A stretch of 64,000 nucleotides of DNA from Pelagomonas calceolata (GCA_918797485.1 CAKKNE010000005.1:1-64000); one strand, 5' to 3'; numbered from the stretch's first letter, positions 10,401-22,100 are shown. The notes: generated by a model from the letters alone, not told the origin. A program made the numbers and translations.

Positions 10401-13400
10401 GACGCAGCCGTTCGAGGGGGCGCTCGTCGTCGGCGTCGACGACGGCTGCGGCGTCGTGGGCGCGGGCGTCGGCGTTACCGAAGGCGCGGGCGTCGGTCTT
10501 ACCGAAGGCGCGGGCGTCGGTCGCAAGCTAGGACTCACGGACGGGTGGGACGACGGCCGCGGCGAGGGCGCCGTCGGCGTCGACGACGGTTGTGCCGTCG
10601 GAAGCGACGTCGGCAGGGCCGTGGGCGCCGGGCAAGTCCCGTTCGCGTCCTCTTGCGCGACGCCGCAAGCCGTCGCGGCGCACGGCGTCTCGTAGAACAG
10701 GCTGCTCACGTGGTCGGGAAACCCGTCGTCGTCGTCGTCGATCGTCAGGACCATGTCGGCGTCGACGCACCAGCCGAGGTACTGGTCGAACGCCTTGGCG
10801 AATTGGAACATCGAGTGCATCCGCGTGACGCTGGGAAAGCTCCAGGCGCTGAGCGGCTGGTTGAATTTCGTGGCGTTTTTGAACATCCCGTCCATGGCCG
10901 TGACGCTGGCGAGGTTCCAGGCGTCTAGCGGTCTGTTGAATTTTATTGCGTCTGCGAACATCCAAGACATGTCCCCGACGTTGGAGATGTCCCAATCATT
11001 GAGCGACTGGTTGAAGGATCGTGCACCCTCGAACATCTCCTCTAGCCGCGTCACGCCGGAGACGTCCCACGCGCCGATGGCCTGGTTGAACGCGAAGGCC
11101 CAGTCGAACATCCCGTACATGTCCTTGACGTTGGAAACGTCCCAGTTGCCGATCGGCCGGTTGAACGCGAAGGCGTCTTCGAACATATATCTCATATCCG
11201 TGACGCTCTCGACCCGCCATTTGCCGATGTCTCGGTTGAACGACGAGGCGCCGAAGAACATATCATACATCGTCGTGACGCTAGAGGTATCCCACGCGCT
11301 AATGTCGTCGTTGAAGGAGGCGGCATGGGCGAAGAGAGCCTCCATGTCCGTCACCGCGCTGGTCACCCACGTCGAAATGTGGCCGTACGTCGCCTCGGCG
11401 GCCGCCGCGTCCGCGAGCCACGCCGCGACGGCCGTGCGGATGGTGGTGTCGTCCATGGCGTAGCCCGTGCAGCCATCTTGCGTGACGCCGCACGACGTCG
11501 CCGCGCACGGCGTCTCGTAGAACAGGCTGCTCACGTCGTCGGGCTGGTCGTTTATCGCCAGGACCATGTCGGCGTCCACGCACCAGCCGAGGTCCTGGTC
11601 GAACGCCTTGGCGTAGCGGAACATCGAGTGCATCCGCGTGACGCTGGGAAAGCTCCATTCACTCAACGGCTGGTTGAACGACGTAGCGTTGTGGAACATG
11701 CCGTCCATGGCCGTGACGCTGGCGGGGTTCCAGGCGTCTAGCGGTTTGTTGAACGCCGAGGCGTCTTGGAACATCCAAGACATGTCCGTGACGCTGGAAA
11801 TGTCCCAATCATTGAGCGACTGATTGAAGGATCGCGCCCCCAAGAACATGTCCTCGAGCGTCGTCACGCCCGAGGTATCCCACGCGCCGATGGCCTGGTT
11901 GAACGCGAAGGCGTCCTCGAACATTCCGTACATGTCCTCGACGTTGGAAACGTCCCAGCCGCCGATCGGTCGGTTGAACGCGTAGGCGTCGTCGAACATG
12001 TACTTCATCGACGTCACGCCAGAGACATCCCACGCGCCGATGTCCCCGTTGAATGACGGGGCGTCGAAGAACATATCATACATCGTCACGACGCTAGAGA
12101 CATTCCACGCGCCGAGGTCCTGATTGAAAGACGAGGCGCCGACGAACATGTAGTGCGTCGTAGTGACGCTAGAGGTATCCCATGCGCCGATGGGCTGGTC
12201 GAAGGCCGAGGCGTCTTCGAACATGAATTCCATCGTCGTGACCTTGTCGACTTGCCAGCCGCCGATCGGTCGGTTGAACGACGAGGCGCCCCAGAACATC
12301 TCATACATCGTCGTGACGCTAGAGGTATCCCACGCGCTAATGTCGTCGTTGAAGGAGGCGGCATGGGCGAAGAGAGCCTCCATGTCCGTCACCGCGCTGG
12401 TCCCCCACGTCGAAATGTGGCCATATAACGCCTCGGCGGCGGCCGCGTCCGCGAGCCACGCCGCGACGGCCGTTCTGATGTTGCCGTCGGTCATGACGTT
12501 GTTCACGGTCGGGCGCGGCGCGGGCACAGGCGTCGGCAGGGACGTGGGGACCGCCGACGGGGCGTAGCTCGGCGCGCCGGTCGTCGGACGGGACGTGGGC
12601 AGCGGCTTCGGGGCGTAGGACGGCGCGGGCGTCGCGGGCGTCGGCAGCGGCGTCGGCCGCGACGACGGCACGGCGGACGGCGTGGAAGTCGAGGGAAGCG
12701 GCGTCGGCGCCGGCACCGGCATGGACGTCGGCGCCGAGGTCGGCACGAGGGACGGCGCGCGCGACGGCGCCGCAGAAGGATGCGCGGTGGGTCTCGGCGA
12801 CGGCAGGCGCGAGGGCGCCGGCGATGGTTTCAAGGAAGGCGGCGACGAGCTTGGTGAAGAGGACGGCGCCGCCGTCGACGGACGCGCCGTCGACGGTATC
12901 GAGGACGGCATCGGCGACGGTAGGAATGATGGTTCCGGCGAAGGCTGGGATGTCGTAGGATACGGCGACACGGAGGGAGCCGGCGTGGGGTAGGGCCAGA
13001 ACTCCGTGATCGGTTCTAGTAAAACCCTGTCGTTGCCTTCGTCCACCAGATCCGTTGGAGGGAGCCTATCTAGTAAAGTGGCGTTCTCGAAGGGCGCGTA
13101 GTCGCAGGTCAGCACGCCTCGCGCTTCGTTCGGCGGGACCCGCTTTCCCGTAGAAGCGAGGAGCACGGACAGCCCAATCACGACGAGGGCCACGCCAAAC
13201 GACAGGGCGAGGGACCCGCTCACGGAGCTGTTCCGATGATGTAAAATACGTTTGCGGTCCCAACCATCGACGATCTTCGTGCGGACGTAGTGGGACGCCT
13301 TGACTAAGCCCATCAAAAGAATCAGCACGACTAACCCGCCGTAGACGAGGAAGAACCAGTTCGTCTCGATTAATACCTTCAGGGAGTTGCAACAGGGCCT

Positions 13401-15377
13401 TGAGTTGAGACACCCATAATAATCAACCTTGCAGCCACAACTCCCCTGCTCGTCGTCATATTCCCAGGCGAACACATTGGACGATGCGTCGTCGCACGTC
13501 ACGGACCAGCCTTCGCCCGCGCCTCTTACATAGGAAGAATGCCGCCGCGCGTCGGACGCGTACTTGCGACAGCCGAGCACCGCATCCCACCAGTCCTCGC
13601 CTAATAGTTGCACGACGTCGTCGCAGCGCCTCTCAATAAGCGGTGGCAAGCGCGCGACGGCGGCGACCATGAGGGCGAAGGCGATGAGTATGGACGGGAC
13701 GAGGAAGACGCCCATCCCCTCGAAGAGGGCTAATAGTCGAACGTTCTCGGTGTAACCGCCCCGCCACGCGACGGTACCAGAGAAGGCGGCGATCGCCGAT
13801 ATAATGACCGAGGCCCAGAGCGCACCATCAGAAGGCGCCGCGAACGCCGCGCCGTCCACCGCGTCTTTGTAACGCAGCGTGAGACTGGTAATGACGGCGC
13901 ACGCCATCGCAAGGATACTGAGGAACGCACCGCCCCACTCGAGGCCGCTCTGCACGGTCTCGTAGACCGTGATGATTTTTATGGTTGGCAATAGAGGCAG
14001 TAAGCCGAGTACGGCGAGGACCAACAGTGAGATCCCATGTCCTAGGAGCCAATTCATTAATTCCCGGCCGGCGGCGCCTTCCTCACCATCAAAGTACTCG
14101 GCGAAGCGCCCGGGCCGTCGTTCCGCGAGGTTCGCCGCGTGCGTCTCACCCAGCCGCCGGTTGGCTATCAAACCAGCGCCGCAGCCCAAGCATAGGATGG
14201 CGAGGAACAACCAGACATAAAGGCAGCACTCGAGCAGGCGCTGGCCCGGCGTGTCCGCGGGCGCCTCGACGCACTTGCCCTCTTCGTTGACCGCGCGCGC
14301 GACCTCGAGGGACGTCCCACCTTCCTTCAAGGCGCGCCGCGCCTCGTCCAGGCGGATCAGGCGGCGGAGCGGGGTCTCCTCCGCGAGCTGCTGGTGCGCG
14401 TGCGCGACGGGTCTCGGCTCGAAATAGGCCTCGAGGTCCCGCCGGACCCGGAGGCACGCGACGACGCAAACGGCGCCGACGAGAGCGTGCGCAAAACCTA
14501 GCAACGTGGGCGCGAGGAAGAGCGCCAGGTTCGACCGCCCGTAGCGCCAGGCGCCCGACGCGCCGAGCGCCCCACCACATAAGCAAAGTGCGGCGCCCAT
14601 CGCACCCAACACTACGATGGCCGGCTGGCGCTCGCGCACGTACTGCGCCGGCGTCTGCGTGCCGTCGAGCTTCGCCCGGTAGGGCTCGTAGGCGTCCTCG
14701 GCGGGCGCCTCCTTGCACTCCTCCCTATAAGGGGAAATCGGTGGCTCTGTATGTTCATCAGACGAGGACGAGGTATCGAGGGTCAGAGGAGGCGGCGCCT
14801 GCTCGTCGTGCTGGCGCACGGCCTCCCTTACGAGTTCGAGAGATTGATGAGCCTCCTTGCGGTGGCTCTCCCTCAAGGCGGATTGTGCAGCTTGATGAGC
14901 AGCCTCGCCGTCGTGCCGCGGCGTCCTCGGCGTTTCTTCTGCGGCGAGCTCGTCGTGTAGCTCCTGGTGCGCGTGCGCTAATGTAGCAAGCGTCTCGCGC
15001 TCGGCTGCCGCCTCTGCGCGATCCAAATCGCGTTCTATGCGACGCCGCGTCGACTTCGAGGGCGTGCTCTTTAGCACATTTTCTCTCGTTTTCGCGTAGG
15101 CCTCTTTTCTTTTACTGTGTTCCTTCTCCACCGTCTTCACGAAGGCCCGGTGCCGCGCGACGCTGCCGGGGCCCTGAGCTCTTGGTGTCGCGTCGCTCTC
15201 CTCATCCAAGGGATTGTGCACCGGTGCGTTTGTTAAGGGCGGCAGCTGCCTTGTGCGCGCGAGCTGCGCTAATGAACTACTGAGGTCCTGGCGGCGTCCT
15301 TCTTCCGCTAAATCAGCGAGGGCGCTGCGGACGTAGGTCCAGCCGGACGGCGCGACTTTCGCGACGCGCCGCGGCAT
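7465..15377 (-). CDS. Giant multi-membrane surface protein with Ser/Thr/Pro linkers and duplicated DUF285 blocks
   Basis: The main uninterrupted frame (10020-15377) gives 1785 residues. A charged cytosolic head of about 245 residues is followed by about nine hydrophobic helices between 250 and 760, for example AIVVLGAMGAALCLCGGAL and LALSFGVALVVIGLSVLLAS. Then come a PTPAPS-type linker, two blocks of 25-residue DUF285 repeats (MFxxAxxFNxxIxxWDxSxVTxM) and a second linker. Downstream frames to 7465 continue the same style: a carboxypeptidase-regulatory-like segment (TDGAYAIEVPY), a further PTPAPS stalk, a Cys-poor domain with LVWATAGTDLDLRL and a CDAGYEC/CAMC end. They are joined by one-base frame jumps near 9945, 9755, 8455 and 7700, so I take all as one gene. 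Adhesion or cell-surface sensing is inferred from DUF285 and the stalks. Confidence 0.65.
10750..12500 (-). repeat. Internal duplication of the DUF285 block
   Basis: Two long stretches inside the giant gene repeat each other. Each begins with an IRTAVAAWLADAAAAE unit, continues with GHISTW-TSAVTDMEALFAHA, carries six to eight DUF285 repeats, and ends with AKAFDQ-LGWCVDADMVL and SSLFYETPCAAT. The two copies are close to identical at both ends and differ in repeat number, indicating duplication followed by repeat gain or loss. Confidence 0.75.
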
Positions 15378-15708
15378 TTCTTTATGCTGTTGGCCCAGCG
15401 GGTCACTTGGCTTTGGTGTTTATGCTTATCCGTTAAGCCGCTGCATCGTTTGCGCGTGTGGTGCAGCGATGACGTGCTACTCCGCGCTTCTTATGATGCA
15501 AGGGCAGCCGGCGGCTGTGCAGGATTGCGCGCCTTTACGGTCGCGCTGCGCGCCCGTTGCGACGGCGGTTTGCGCCGGGTTCGCAGATCACCGACCCGAG
15601 TTACGCCTCTCCCCCGAGGTCCGGAGCCCTCGGATGACTATTGGCACGCTGCGGAAGGCTGGGACCGGCGTTCGCTGGTTTTCCGAGCCGCGACTCCAAA
15701 GTGGGAGT
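15378..15708. other. Intergenic stretch between the giant gene and the esterase gene
   Basis: Holds the likely 5' region of the giant gene. A plus-strand frame opens at 15384, but I see no conserved motif in it and it runs on into the antisense of the esterase gene, so I do not call a gene. Confidence 0.4.
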
Positions 15709-16992
15709 CTACAAGCCCGTACTATTACGACGCCACGACGACGCCGCCGCGGCTACGGGTACGCCGCCACTACGCCCCGACGACGAAAAGCACAGGAGGT
15801 GGTAGAGGAGCCGCGCCGTCAGGTGGTTGTACTTCGGCGCGAGGTGCAGACAGTCCAGCAGGCACGCGGCGCCCGTCTTCCGCCGGCAGCACTTGGCCTG
15901 CCGCGCCGTGACGGCGCCGTCGCACGCGTTTCGTTGAATCGGCGCGGTGCTCCCGGGATGCGCCCGCCAGTCGTCTCTGACGAGCTCGAAGAGGGGCAGC
16001 ACACTTCCACAACTCGTCTCCTTGACCACGGCCCGGAGCACGTCGTTGCGCCACCTTTGTTTAGGTAATGCGGCGTCGTGCGTTAACGCGTGGGACGAGC
16101 ACTTCAGCGGCCACGTCAAACAGTTCGAGGCGTAGGGCGGGCAGCCCCCGTCGTAGTTCAGCTGCATCATCTCCTCGTGCGTGCCTGTTGATACCGGAAA
16201 ATGCGTCGCGCTATTTTCGCGCCAAATGAGCGTCGCCCTTTTTCTATCTCTGCCGCGTTTCATCCAAGCGCAAAAGGACCGCAGGTCTCTCTCATATCGC
16301 GACGCGTTCTTGTAGTGCGGCCCGAAGCTCACTAAAATAACATCGCGCGGCCCGAACCTTACGGTCTCGTCGATGTCCTCTAATCGATCGAGGTCCACCC
16401 TTCCGAGCTTGAACCTCTCCAAGACCTCCATACCACTTTCCGTGAGCCGCCTCCGAAAGTCGCGCTGCTTCCAGTACCGAGGGTGGCGTTTTTTGGGACG
16501 TGCAATAAACTCTTCCTTTGATGGTGCCTTGTCCATGGAAAACACGTCGCCGTGCTCCGTCTTGGTCGCGGCGTGGCCCGCATGTCCTAACATACCTAAC
16601 AAGGCCTTGGAGACCTGCTCCGCGAGCGAGTCGCCCAGAAAGGCCAATCGTCGTCCTGAAAAGCACCTTCCGATCGCGCGTCGGCGGCCGAAGCGCCTTA
16701 ACCTACATTGATCCGGCAAATACTCGTGGACCGGCCGTTCGTAGGCCTCCGACGCGTCCGCTCTACGTAATCGTTCGGACTCCGTTTTGTCCCAGCCGTA
16801 CGCGTCGCCTCTGGCGAAGGGCGAGAGGCGCCAGGTACCGGGCAGGCCTTCACTTAAATCCGTGGCGTTGCAGGGTCTCAATGAACGGCGTTTGAGCTCG
16901 GCCTCCTGGAACTTGCGAATCTGATACATCCGTCTTGCATGCGCTAGCGTGAGGAGCAGCATGCACAGCATTCTGTTATTTATGCAGCCCAT
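15709..16992 (-). CDS. PC-esterase / trichome-birefringence-like protein
   Basis: From the inner ATG at 16992 the product starts MGCINNRMLCMLLLTLAHARRM, a signal anchor for the secretory pathway. The GDS block is RLAFLGDSLAEQVSKALL, and near the end DCLHLAPKYNHLTARLLYHLL gives the second conserved block, with the Asp and His expected of the Ser-His-Asp triad of the PMR5/TBL/PC-esterase family. Such proteins O-acetylate or de-acetylate cell-wall polysaccharides in the Golgi. The open frame starts upstream at 17070, but those residues look non-coding. After YHLL the frame may slip to an alternative end at 15770, so the last 25 residues are uncertain. Confidence 0.75.
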   Translation of the reverse strand: MGCINNRMLCMLLLTLAHARRMYQIRKFQEAELKRRSLRPCNATDLSEGLPGTWRLSPFARGDAYGWDKTESERLRRADASEAYERPVHEYLPDQCRLRRFGRRRAIGRCFSGRRLAFLGDSLAEQVSKALLGMLGHAGHAATKTEHGDVFSMDKAPSKEEFIARPKKRHPRYWKQRDFRRRLTESGMEVLERFKLGRVDLDRLEDIDETVRFGPRDVILVSFGPHYKNASRYERDLRSFCAWMKRGRDRKRATLIWRENSATHFPVSTGTHEEMMQLNYDGGCPPYASNCLTWPLKCSSHALTHDAALPKQRWRNDVLRAVVKETSCGSVLPLFELVRDDWRAHPGSTAPIQRNACDGAVTARQAKCCRRKTGAACLLDCLHLAPKYNHLTARLLYHLLCFSSSGRSGGVPVAAAASSWRRNSTGL

Positions 16993-17103
16993 CGCTGCGT
17001 CCGTCGCGGCATGTCGCTGTGGTTTTGCTCGGGGGTGCTCTGGTGGTGGTGTGACGGCTTTGGGCAGCACTGCTGCGTCGGCGGCGTCCGCAGCAAAGAC
17101 CTT

Positions 17104-17126
17104 GCTAGTGTCTTACTGGCCGCTAG
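17104..17126 (+). promoter_or_regulatory. CTAG-bracketed promoter element, copy 1
   Basis: GCTAG, TGTCTTAC, TGGC, CGCTAG. It lies about 110 bp before the inner start codon of the esterase gene (34 bp before the outermost ATG) and downstream of the stop at 17160. Confidence 0.55.
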
Positions 17127-17159
17127 ATAATAATGAGAGCTTATGATGACTTGGAAGCC

Positions 17160-17888
17160 CTACGCCGTCGCCGCGGCGCCCGGAGCGTTCAGTTCGGCGC
17201 GCAGAAACGCGACGCCCGTGGCGTTGGAGGGAAGGACGCTCGCGTAGCCGGGGCCGGGTTGCCAGATCTCGAAGGGGAGGTGTCGCTGGGAGTCGGGGTC
17301 CCATAGATATCCCGTGCGCGAGGAGTCCACCTTTTCGCAGGCGACGTAGCGTGCGCCCGGTAGTAATTGCCGGGCGAAGCGGGGCACCTGCGCCGCAAAA
17401 TGATCGAGCAGCGACTGCAGAGGGAGGTGCGGCATGAGGGTCATGTCCACGGCGGTCTTCGAAATCCGCACCGTGTCCGTCCCGACGACTGTGAGCGTCT
17501 GTAGCGCAAAGACGACGGGTTTGTCGACCTCGCAGCCGCAGAGACCTAGAGCGACGGCGTCCAGACCGCCGTTGGATGACGGTGACTCCCGGAAGAAATT
17601 CGCGATGTTCGTCAGGTCAGCCGGCGCCGGGGGCCGATCGCCGTCCGGGACCTCGGAGAGGTGGCGCAGATCGTATGAGTTGAGCTGGTCCCGGGCGCCG
17701 AACATAAAAAGGCGGACGCCCGCGAGGAGGGGGACGTGGTCGGCGGGGACAGACGCGGCCGCGGCGACCACGGGCGAAGGTTCGGTGCTCATCTCCATGG
17801 GCGCTGGCGCCGCGGCGGCGGGCGGCGGAGCGACGACAGGTGCCGGCGCGGGGGCGGTAGGACTCAGATGGCTTTTGTTGATGCTCAA
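17160..17888 (-). CDS. Unknown protein with Pro/Ala-rich N-terminus
   Basis: 242 residues. The first 50 are a low-complexity Ala/Pro stretch; the rest (AGVRLFMFGARDQLNSYDL ... VFALQTLTVVGTDTVRISK ... GYLWDPDSQRHLPFEIWQPG) has the hydrophobic pattern of one folded domain. I do not recognise the family. There are no membrane segments and no targeting motif. Codon use has the strong third-position GC of the neighbours, which supports it as real. It follows the same strand as the esterase gene but is separated from it by copy 1 of the CTAG element. Confidence 0.6.
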   Translation of the reverse strand: MSINKSHLSPTAPAPAPVVAPPPAAAAPAPMEMSTEPSPVVAAAASVPADHVPLLAGVRLFMFGARDQLNSYDLRHLSEVPDGDRPPAPADLTNIANFFRESPSSNGGLDAVALGLCGCEVDKPVVFALQTLTVVGTDTVRISKTAVDMTLMPHLPLQSLLDHFAAQVPRFARQLLPGARYVACEKVDSSRTGYLWDPDSQRHLPFEIWQPGPGYASVLPSNATGVAFLRAELNAPGAAATA

Positions 17889-18460
17889 GTGCGTTGCTTT
17901 TGCAGCTAGCGCTCGTGGCGTCGTTCTGCACTATCAGAGGATAATTTGTGACTACAACGACGCACCAACTCGCGCCGCAGACAAAGCTCTTTGCTTACTT
18001 TTGTGTGCCTCTATTGACTTGTAAAACGGGTTCGCGAGCCGCGCGATCCGTCCACGGCGTTGTTTTGCTCAAACGCAAGCCTCCGAGAGCTCAACAAAAA
18101 GAGAGCTCCGCTCAAAAACGCCAAACTGGCGATTCCCAAATCACGCGTGGACGGCATCCACCCGGCTAATACGCCCGCACACGATCGCCGAGACAGAAGG
18201 GAGGTGCAACTCGTGCACAACCGTGTCCATGTATCACTCTGCCGTAACGACTTGTCGAGATTTCAAGCCTGAGCCCTAAAAGCAATGCAGCCAATCGCTT
18301 GCCGGCATGTTTTAGCCGGCGGTTTCGGTACGCGAGAGGCGAAATGTAGTCGTGCGCGACGCCACCGCCGCGGTGCCCCCGCGGTCGCAGTTTGGAAGCG
18401 CGTCGCGAAGAGACGGCGGACGGCGCCGGCCCGGATGATCAATTGGTATGCGCACAGGCG
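17889..18460. other. Divergent intergenic region
   Basis: Promoter space between a minus-strand gene and the carrier gene. GC content is lower than in the genes. No CTAG element, repeat or RNA gene seen. Confidence 0.4.
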
Positions 18461-19330
18461 ATGGCCCCGTCCATCCTCACGAACCTCGGCTGCGCCGGCG
18501 GCGCCGCCGTGATCACGGTCACGTTCATCCACCCCATCGACACGGTGAAGACGCGTTTACAAGTGTCGGGCACCGGCAACGCGCGGAACTACGCGGAGTT
18601 GGGCCTGGCCGGCACGTGCTCGACGATCGCCAAGGAGGAGGGCATCGCCGCCTTCTGGAAGGGCATCCCCGCCGCGTGGATGCGCGAGGCGTCGTACACG
18701 TCGTTCCGGCTGGGCCTCTACGCGCCGCTCAAGCACGCGTTCGGGGCCGACAAGCCGGACTCGCCGTTCATCATGAAGTTCGCGGCGGGCGGCGCGAGCG
18801 GCGGCCTCGGCTCCATCGTCGGCAACCCCTTCGACATCCTCAAGACGAAGATGATGGCGTCCGAGACGGGTCTCGGATTGGGCGCGACCGCGTCGTCCAT
18901 CTACACCAACCAGGGCCTCATCGGCTTCTACAAGGGCATCGACGCGAACATCATGCGCGCGATCGTGAACAACGGCACGAAGATGGCCTGCTACGACACC
19001 TCGAAAGGCCTCGTCAAGGACTACGCCCCTTCTCCCTTGAACGAGGGCGTGCCCATGCAGGCCTTAGCGTCATTCATCGCGGGCTTCTTCATGACGTGCA
19101 CGGTCGCGCCCTTCGACATCTGCCGCACGCGGCTCATGAACCAGCCCGCGGACAAGCCCAAGGTTTATTTTAACCTCTTCGACACGTTCGCGAAGATCGC
19201 GACGCAGGAGGGGCCGCCGGCGCTCTGGCGCGGATTTATACCTATGTGGGCTAGAATCGCGCCGACGACGACCCTCCAGCTCCTCTTCTTCGAGAAGTTC
19301 TCCAAGTTGGCGGGCATCTCGGCGACGTAG
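18461..19330 (+). CDS. Mitochondrial carrier (SLC25), dicarboxylate/UCP-like
   Basis: 289 residues from the ATG at 18461, the usual carrier length. Three repeats each carry the signature PxDxxxTR/K: PIDTVKTR, PFDILKTK and PFDICRTR. Each repeat has a following glycine-rich stretch (GIAAFWKGIPAAWMREASY, LIGFYKGIDANIMR, PPALWRGFIPMWARIAP). The overall pattern fits the dicarboxylate/oxoglutarate/uncoupling-protein branch of the inner mitochondrial membrane; I cannot fix the substrate. No introns. The frame opens upstream at 18392, but the carrier fold starts at the chosen ATG. Confidence 0.88.
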   Translation: MAPSILTNLGCAGGAAVITVTFIHPIDTVKTRLQVSGTGNARNYAELGLAGTCSTIAKEEGIAAFWKGIPAAWMREASYTSFRLGLYAPLKHAFGADKPDSPFIMKFAAGGASGGLGSIVGNPFDILKTKMMASETGLGLGATASSIYTNQGLIGFYKGIDANIMRAIVNNGTKMACYDTSKGLVKDYAPSPLNEGVPMQALASFIAGFFMTCTVAPFDICRTRLMNQPADKPKVYFNLFDTFAKIATQEGPPALWRGFIPMWARIAPTTTLQLLFFEKFSKLAGISAT

Positions 19331-19374
19331 TCATACCCCCTCCTGCCCCCGTCTATAGTTCGATCTTGAAAACT

Positions 19375-21581
19375 TTACTCCTCTCTAGGCTCCCCGGGCC
19401 GGAACTTCTCGCGCGCGGCGTCCGTCACAAGCGTCCGCTTCGTGACGGCGGCCGCGCCCTTCGACGGGTGGTTCTCGTGGCCGGGCGTCCGAAGCGTCGC
19501 GTGCGCGGTGCAGGACGCCTGGAGCGTCAGGAAGCACGGCGCCGCCTCGTGGAGCTCGAACGCGACGCCCGCGCACGCCACGATGAAGTGCCACGGGTGC
19601 CGCCGTGTGCCGCGCACCCAGGCGATGGACTCTGCGAACTTGTCCGCGCTCTTATCGACGTGGACCTCGCAGCCGAACGACTCCGACATGACCAGCATCG
19701 GCGCGGAGATGTAGTCCTCGAGCGTCCGGCTCAGCGGGACGAGGCCCATCGCGTCGCGGAAGAGCGCGCGCATCCGCCCGAGCCGCGGGACGAAAATCCG
19801 TTCGAGCTCACACACCTTGAAGAGCAGCTCGACGACGTCGCGCTTGTACGTGGCGTCGCGCCGCCACTTCTCATCGCGGTGGCAGAACGTGTGGTACGCG
19901 TCGCGGCCGAGGTCCTGCTTGTGCGCGTTGTGCCGCCGGTCGTAGCGGATGCCCTCGCAGTACTGGGCGCCCTGGACCGCGTCGCGCGCGGCGCTGACGT
20001 AGCGCTTGGCCGGGTGACGGCGCGGTGGAACGCCGTGCGGCCCTCGGCGTCGAAGGCCGCGGCGACGGCGGCCGTCTCGCGGTCGAGGAACAAGGCCTTC
20101 ACCGTGACTTGTCGCGGCGGCACGGCGCGATTCACGACCAGCGTCGTCGTCCGTAGGAACGTGAAGCCGAGCGCGCGGCAGGCCGCCTCGTCCGGCGTGG
20201 CCTTCGTGTCGAGCATGTGCTTGGCGAGCGCCTCGCCCCCGCGGACGTCCTCGACCTCGACGACCGCGCAGCGGCCATGGAGCAGCTTCACCGCCAGGTC
20301 CGGCTCCTCGCCCAGCGCGTCCCGGCCGGCGCGGCTGAGCCTTTTCAACATGTCGGGCGACGTCTGGCGCCAGCGCGCCCTTTCGATCAGCTCGTCCGCC
20401 GCGCGCGACCCCGCGGGATGAATCGTGATCTGCGGCGCCCGCGGCGCGTCGTCCTGCGGCGCCGGCGGCGGCGCCGCCATGCGCGCGCGCAGATCGTCCA
20501 GGCGCGCGCGCTGGTTCTCCGTCACGGGCTCTTCCGCGAAGCCGGTGAGCGGCGGCGGGCGCGGCGCGACGGCGCCGAAGGGGTCCTCGTCGCCGTCGCT
20601 CTCGTTCTCCTCCGAGGGCTTGGGCTCGGGCTCGGCGAGCGCGCGCGCCAAGTTGCCACGGGCGCGCTCGAGCGCCGCCGCGTCGTCCGGCGGCGTTGGA
20701 GGCCGCGGGGGTTCGACCTCGTCCGTCGTTGGCAGCGCCGCCGCCGCCGCGTCCTCCGGCGACGGCGCGGGCGTCAGTGGCGATGGCGACGGCGATGTCA
20801 CCGACTCGTCTTCTATCTCCGACGGCGGCGGCAGCGGTGGCGCCCGCGCCGCGAGCGCGCGCGGGTTGGTCCCGAGCGCTCGCGCGCTGGTCCCCAGCGC
20901 GCGCGGATTGGTCCCGAGCGCGCGGGGATTGGTCCCGAGCTCGCGCGGCGTCGGCCGCCGCGCGGGCGCTGCTGGTGGCGGCGCCGGCGCCGCGGTCGGC
21001 GCGGCGGCCGCCGGAGCCGGCCGCGGCCGCTTCGGAGGGCTCTTGCGCTGCTTCGGTGGGCTCGGCACGGGCCGCTTCGGATGGCTTGGTCGCGGCGGCG
21101 ACGCCCGCCGACCGACCAGCTTCTCGATCGCGCGCTTGACGCCGTTGTCGTTACCTCGCCGCCGCACGCTGTTGATCACAACGACGGCGTTTGCCGGGAC
21201 GGTGTCGGGCGACGTGTTGCATTCCTTGCACGCGAGCGCGAGCTCGCCAAACGCGGTGACGCTGTCGTCGTAGGAGACGTCCGCGTCCTCGGCTACGCGC
21301 CGCGTCTTGTCCCAACCGCGTCGCACGGCCGCGAAGTCGAGGCCCGTGGCGTCCGTGATCGCCGCGAGGCTCGCCTCGACGTGCGCGGGATCGTCCTGCT
21401 GCGTGTGCCACCACAGCTTCTGCGGGTTCTGCGGCGCCGCCGCCGGCGCGTCCTCGGCAGACTGCTGCGACGACCATCGGTTGTCCTCCTGAGACCACGG
21501 CACCTCCGCCTCGCCGCTCGGCTGCGCTTCCATCGCATCCATGGCTGCCATGATCTCCTCGTCTTCCTGCGTGTTCGCCAT
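19375..21581 (-). CDS. Unknown large protein with hexamer repeats
   Basis: Starts MANTQEDEEIMAAMDAME at 21581. The N-terminal 150 residues look folded. The middle is Pro/Ala-rich with tandem RALGTNP repeats at about 20850-20950 and acidic patches. The C-terminal part (FTFLRTTTLVVNRAVPP ... VTVKALFLDRETAAVAAAF ... KRYVSAARDAVQGAQYCEG ... MLVMSESFGCEVHVDKSAD) is again a folded domain of about 280 residues. I do not recognise any family. The frame jumps by one base near 20015, inside CACCCGGCC, and both sides are clearly coding, so I take it as one gene. Confidence 0.6.
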
Positions 21582-21874
21582 CCTGTCGCAGCGCGGCCGG
21601 GCGCGCTGCGCCTGCAGCTCTGCAGCTCTGAACGCTGAACGCGCTAGATACGAGCTGTATCTCAACGCGCGGTTGAGAGCGCGGTACCGCAGCGATAGCG
21701 GCACTGCTGGAGGAGCAGCGCGTGTGTTCTTGCCCTCAGCGCTGAGCTTATCAGGCTCAATCACGACGGCCTGGAGATCGGTTCGGCTTGTGGGTAAGCT
21801 TGCTTTTGGCGCGCATGCGCTCTGGCACAGCTCTCGCGCGTGCCGGCGGTCCTCCGTGAGGCGTCGCGCTGCTT

Positions 21875-21897
21875 GCTAGTGTCTTACATGCCGCTAG
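21875..21897 (+). promoter_or_regulatory. CTAG-bracketed promoter element, copy 2
   Basis: GCTAG, TGTCTTAC, ATGC, CGCTAG in the divergent spacer between the unknown minus-strand gene and the EXS gene, about 290 bp from each start codon. Confidence 0.55.
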
Positions 21898-22100
21898 CTA
21901 AGCACAGTCGACTGTGGCAAAATTTTACGCCATAACAGCGTCGGCCTGGCATCCGAGGCTATTCTGAGCTTGGCACAGTACCGTCGCAGCAGTCTCAGCA
22001 CATCAGCGCTGCGAGTTGGCACTCTAGCAAGCCACAAGCTGTTGTCTCAAGGCGTGGGTCGGCTTGCATCGGCTATAAGGGCTGGGACCAGAGAGGCGCG

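Noticed and set aside
10700-12500. Regular repeats that might suggest a CRISPR array
   Set aside because: They encode in-frame DUF285 protein repeats, with no constant repeat and spacer length.
15384-15911. Possible secreted plus-strand protein starting MLLAQRVTWLWCLCL
   Set aside because: No conserved domain, and its second half is antisense to the PC-esterase.
19366-21638. Long Arg-rich plus-strand frames opposite the unknown minus gene
   Set aside because: Arg-rich antisense shadows of a GC-rich coding region.
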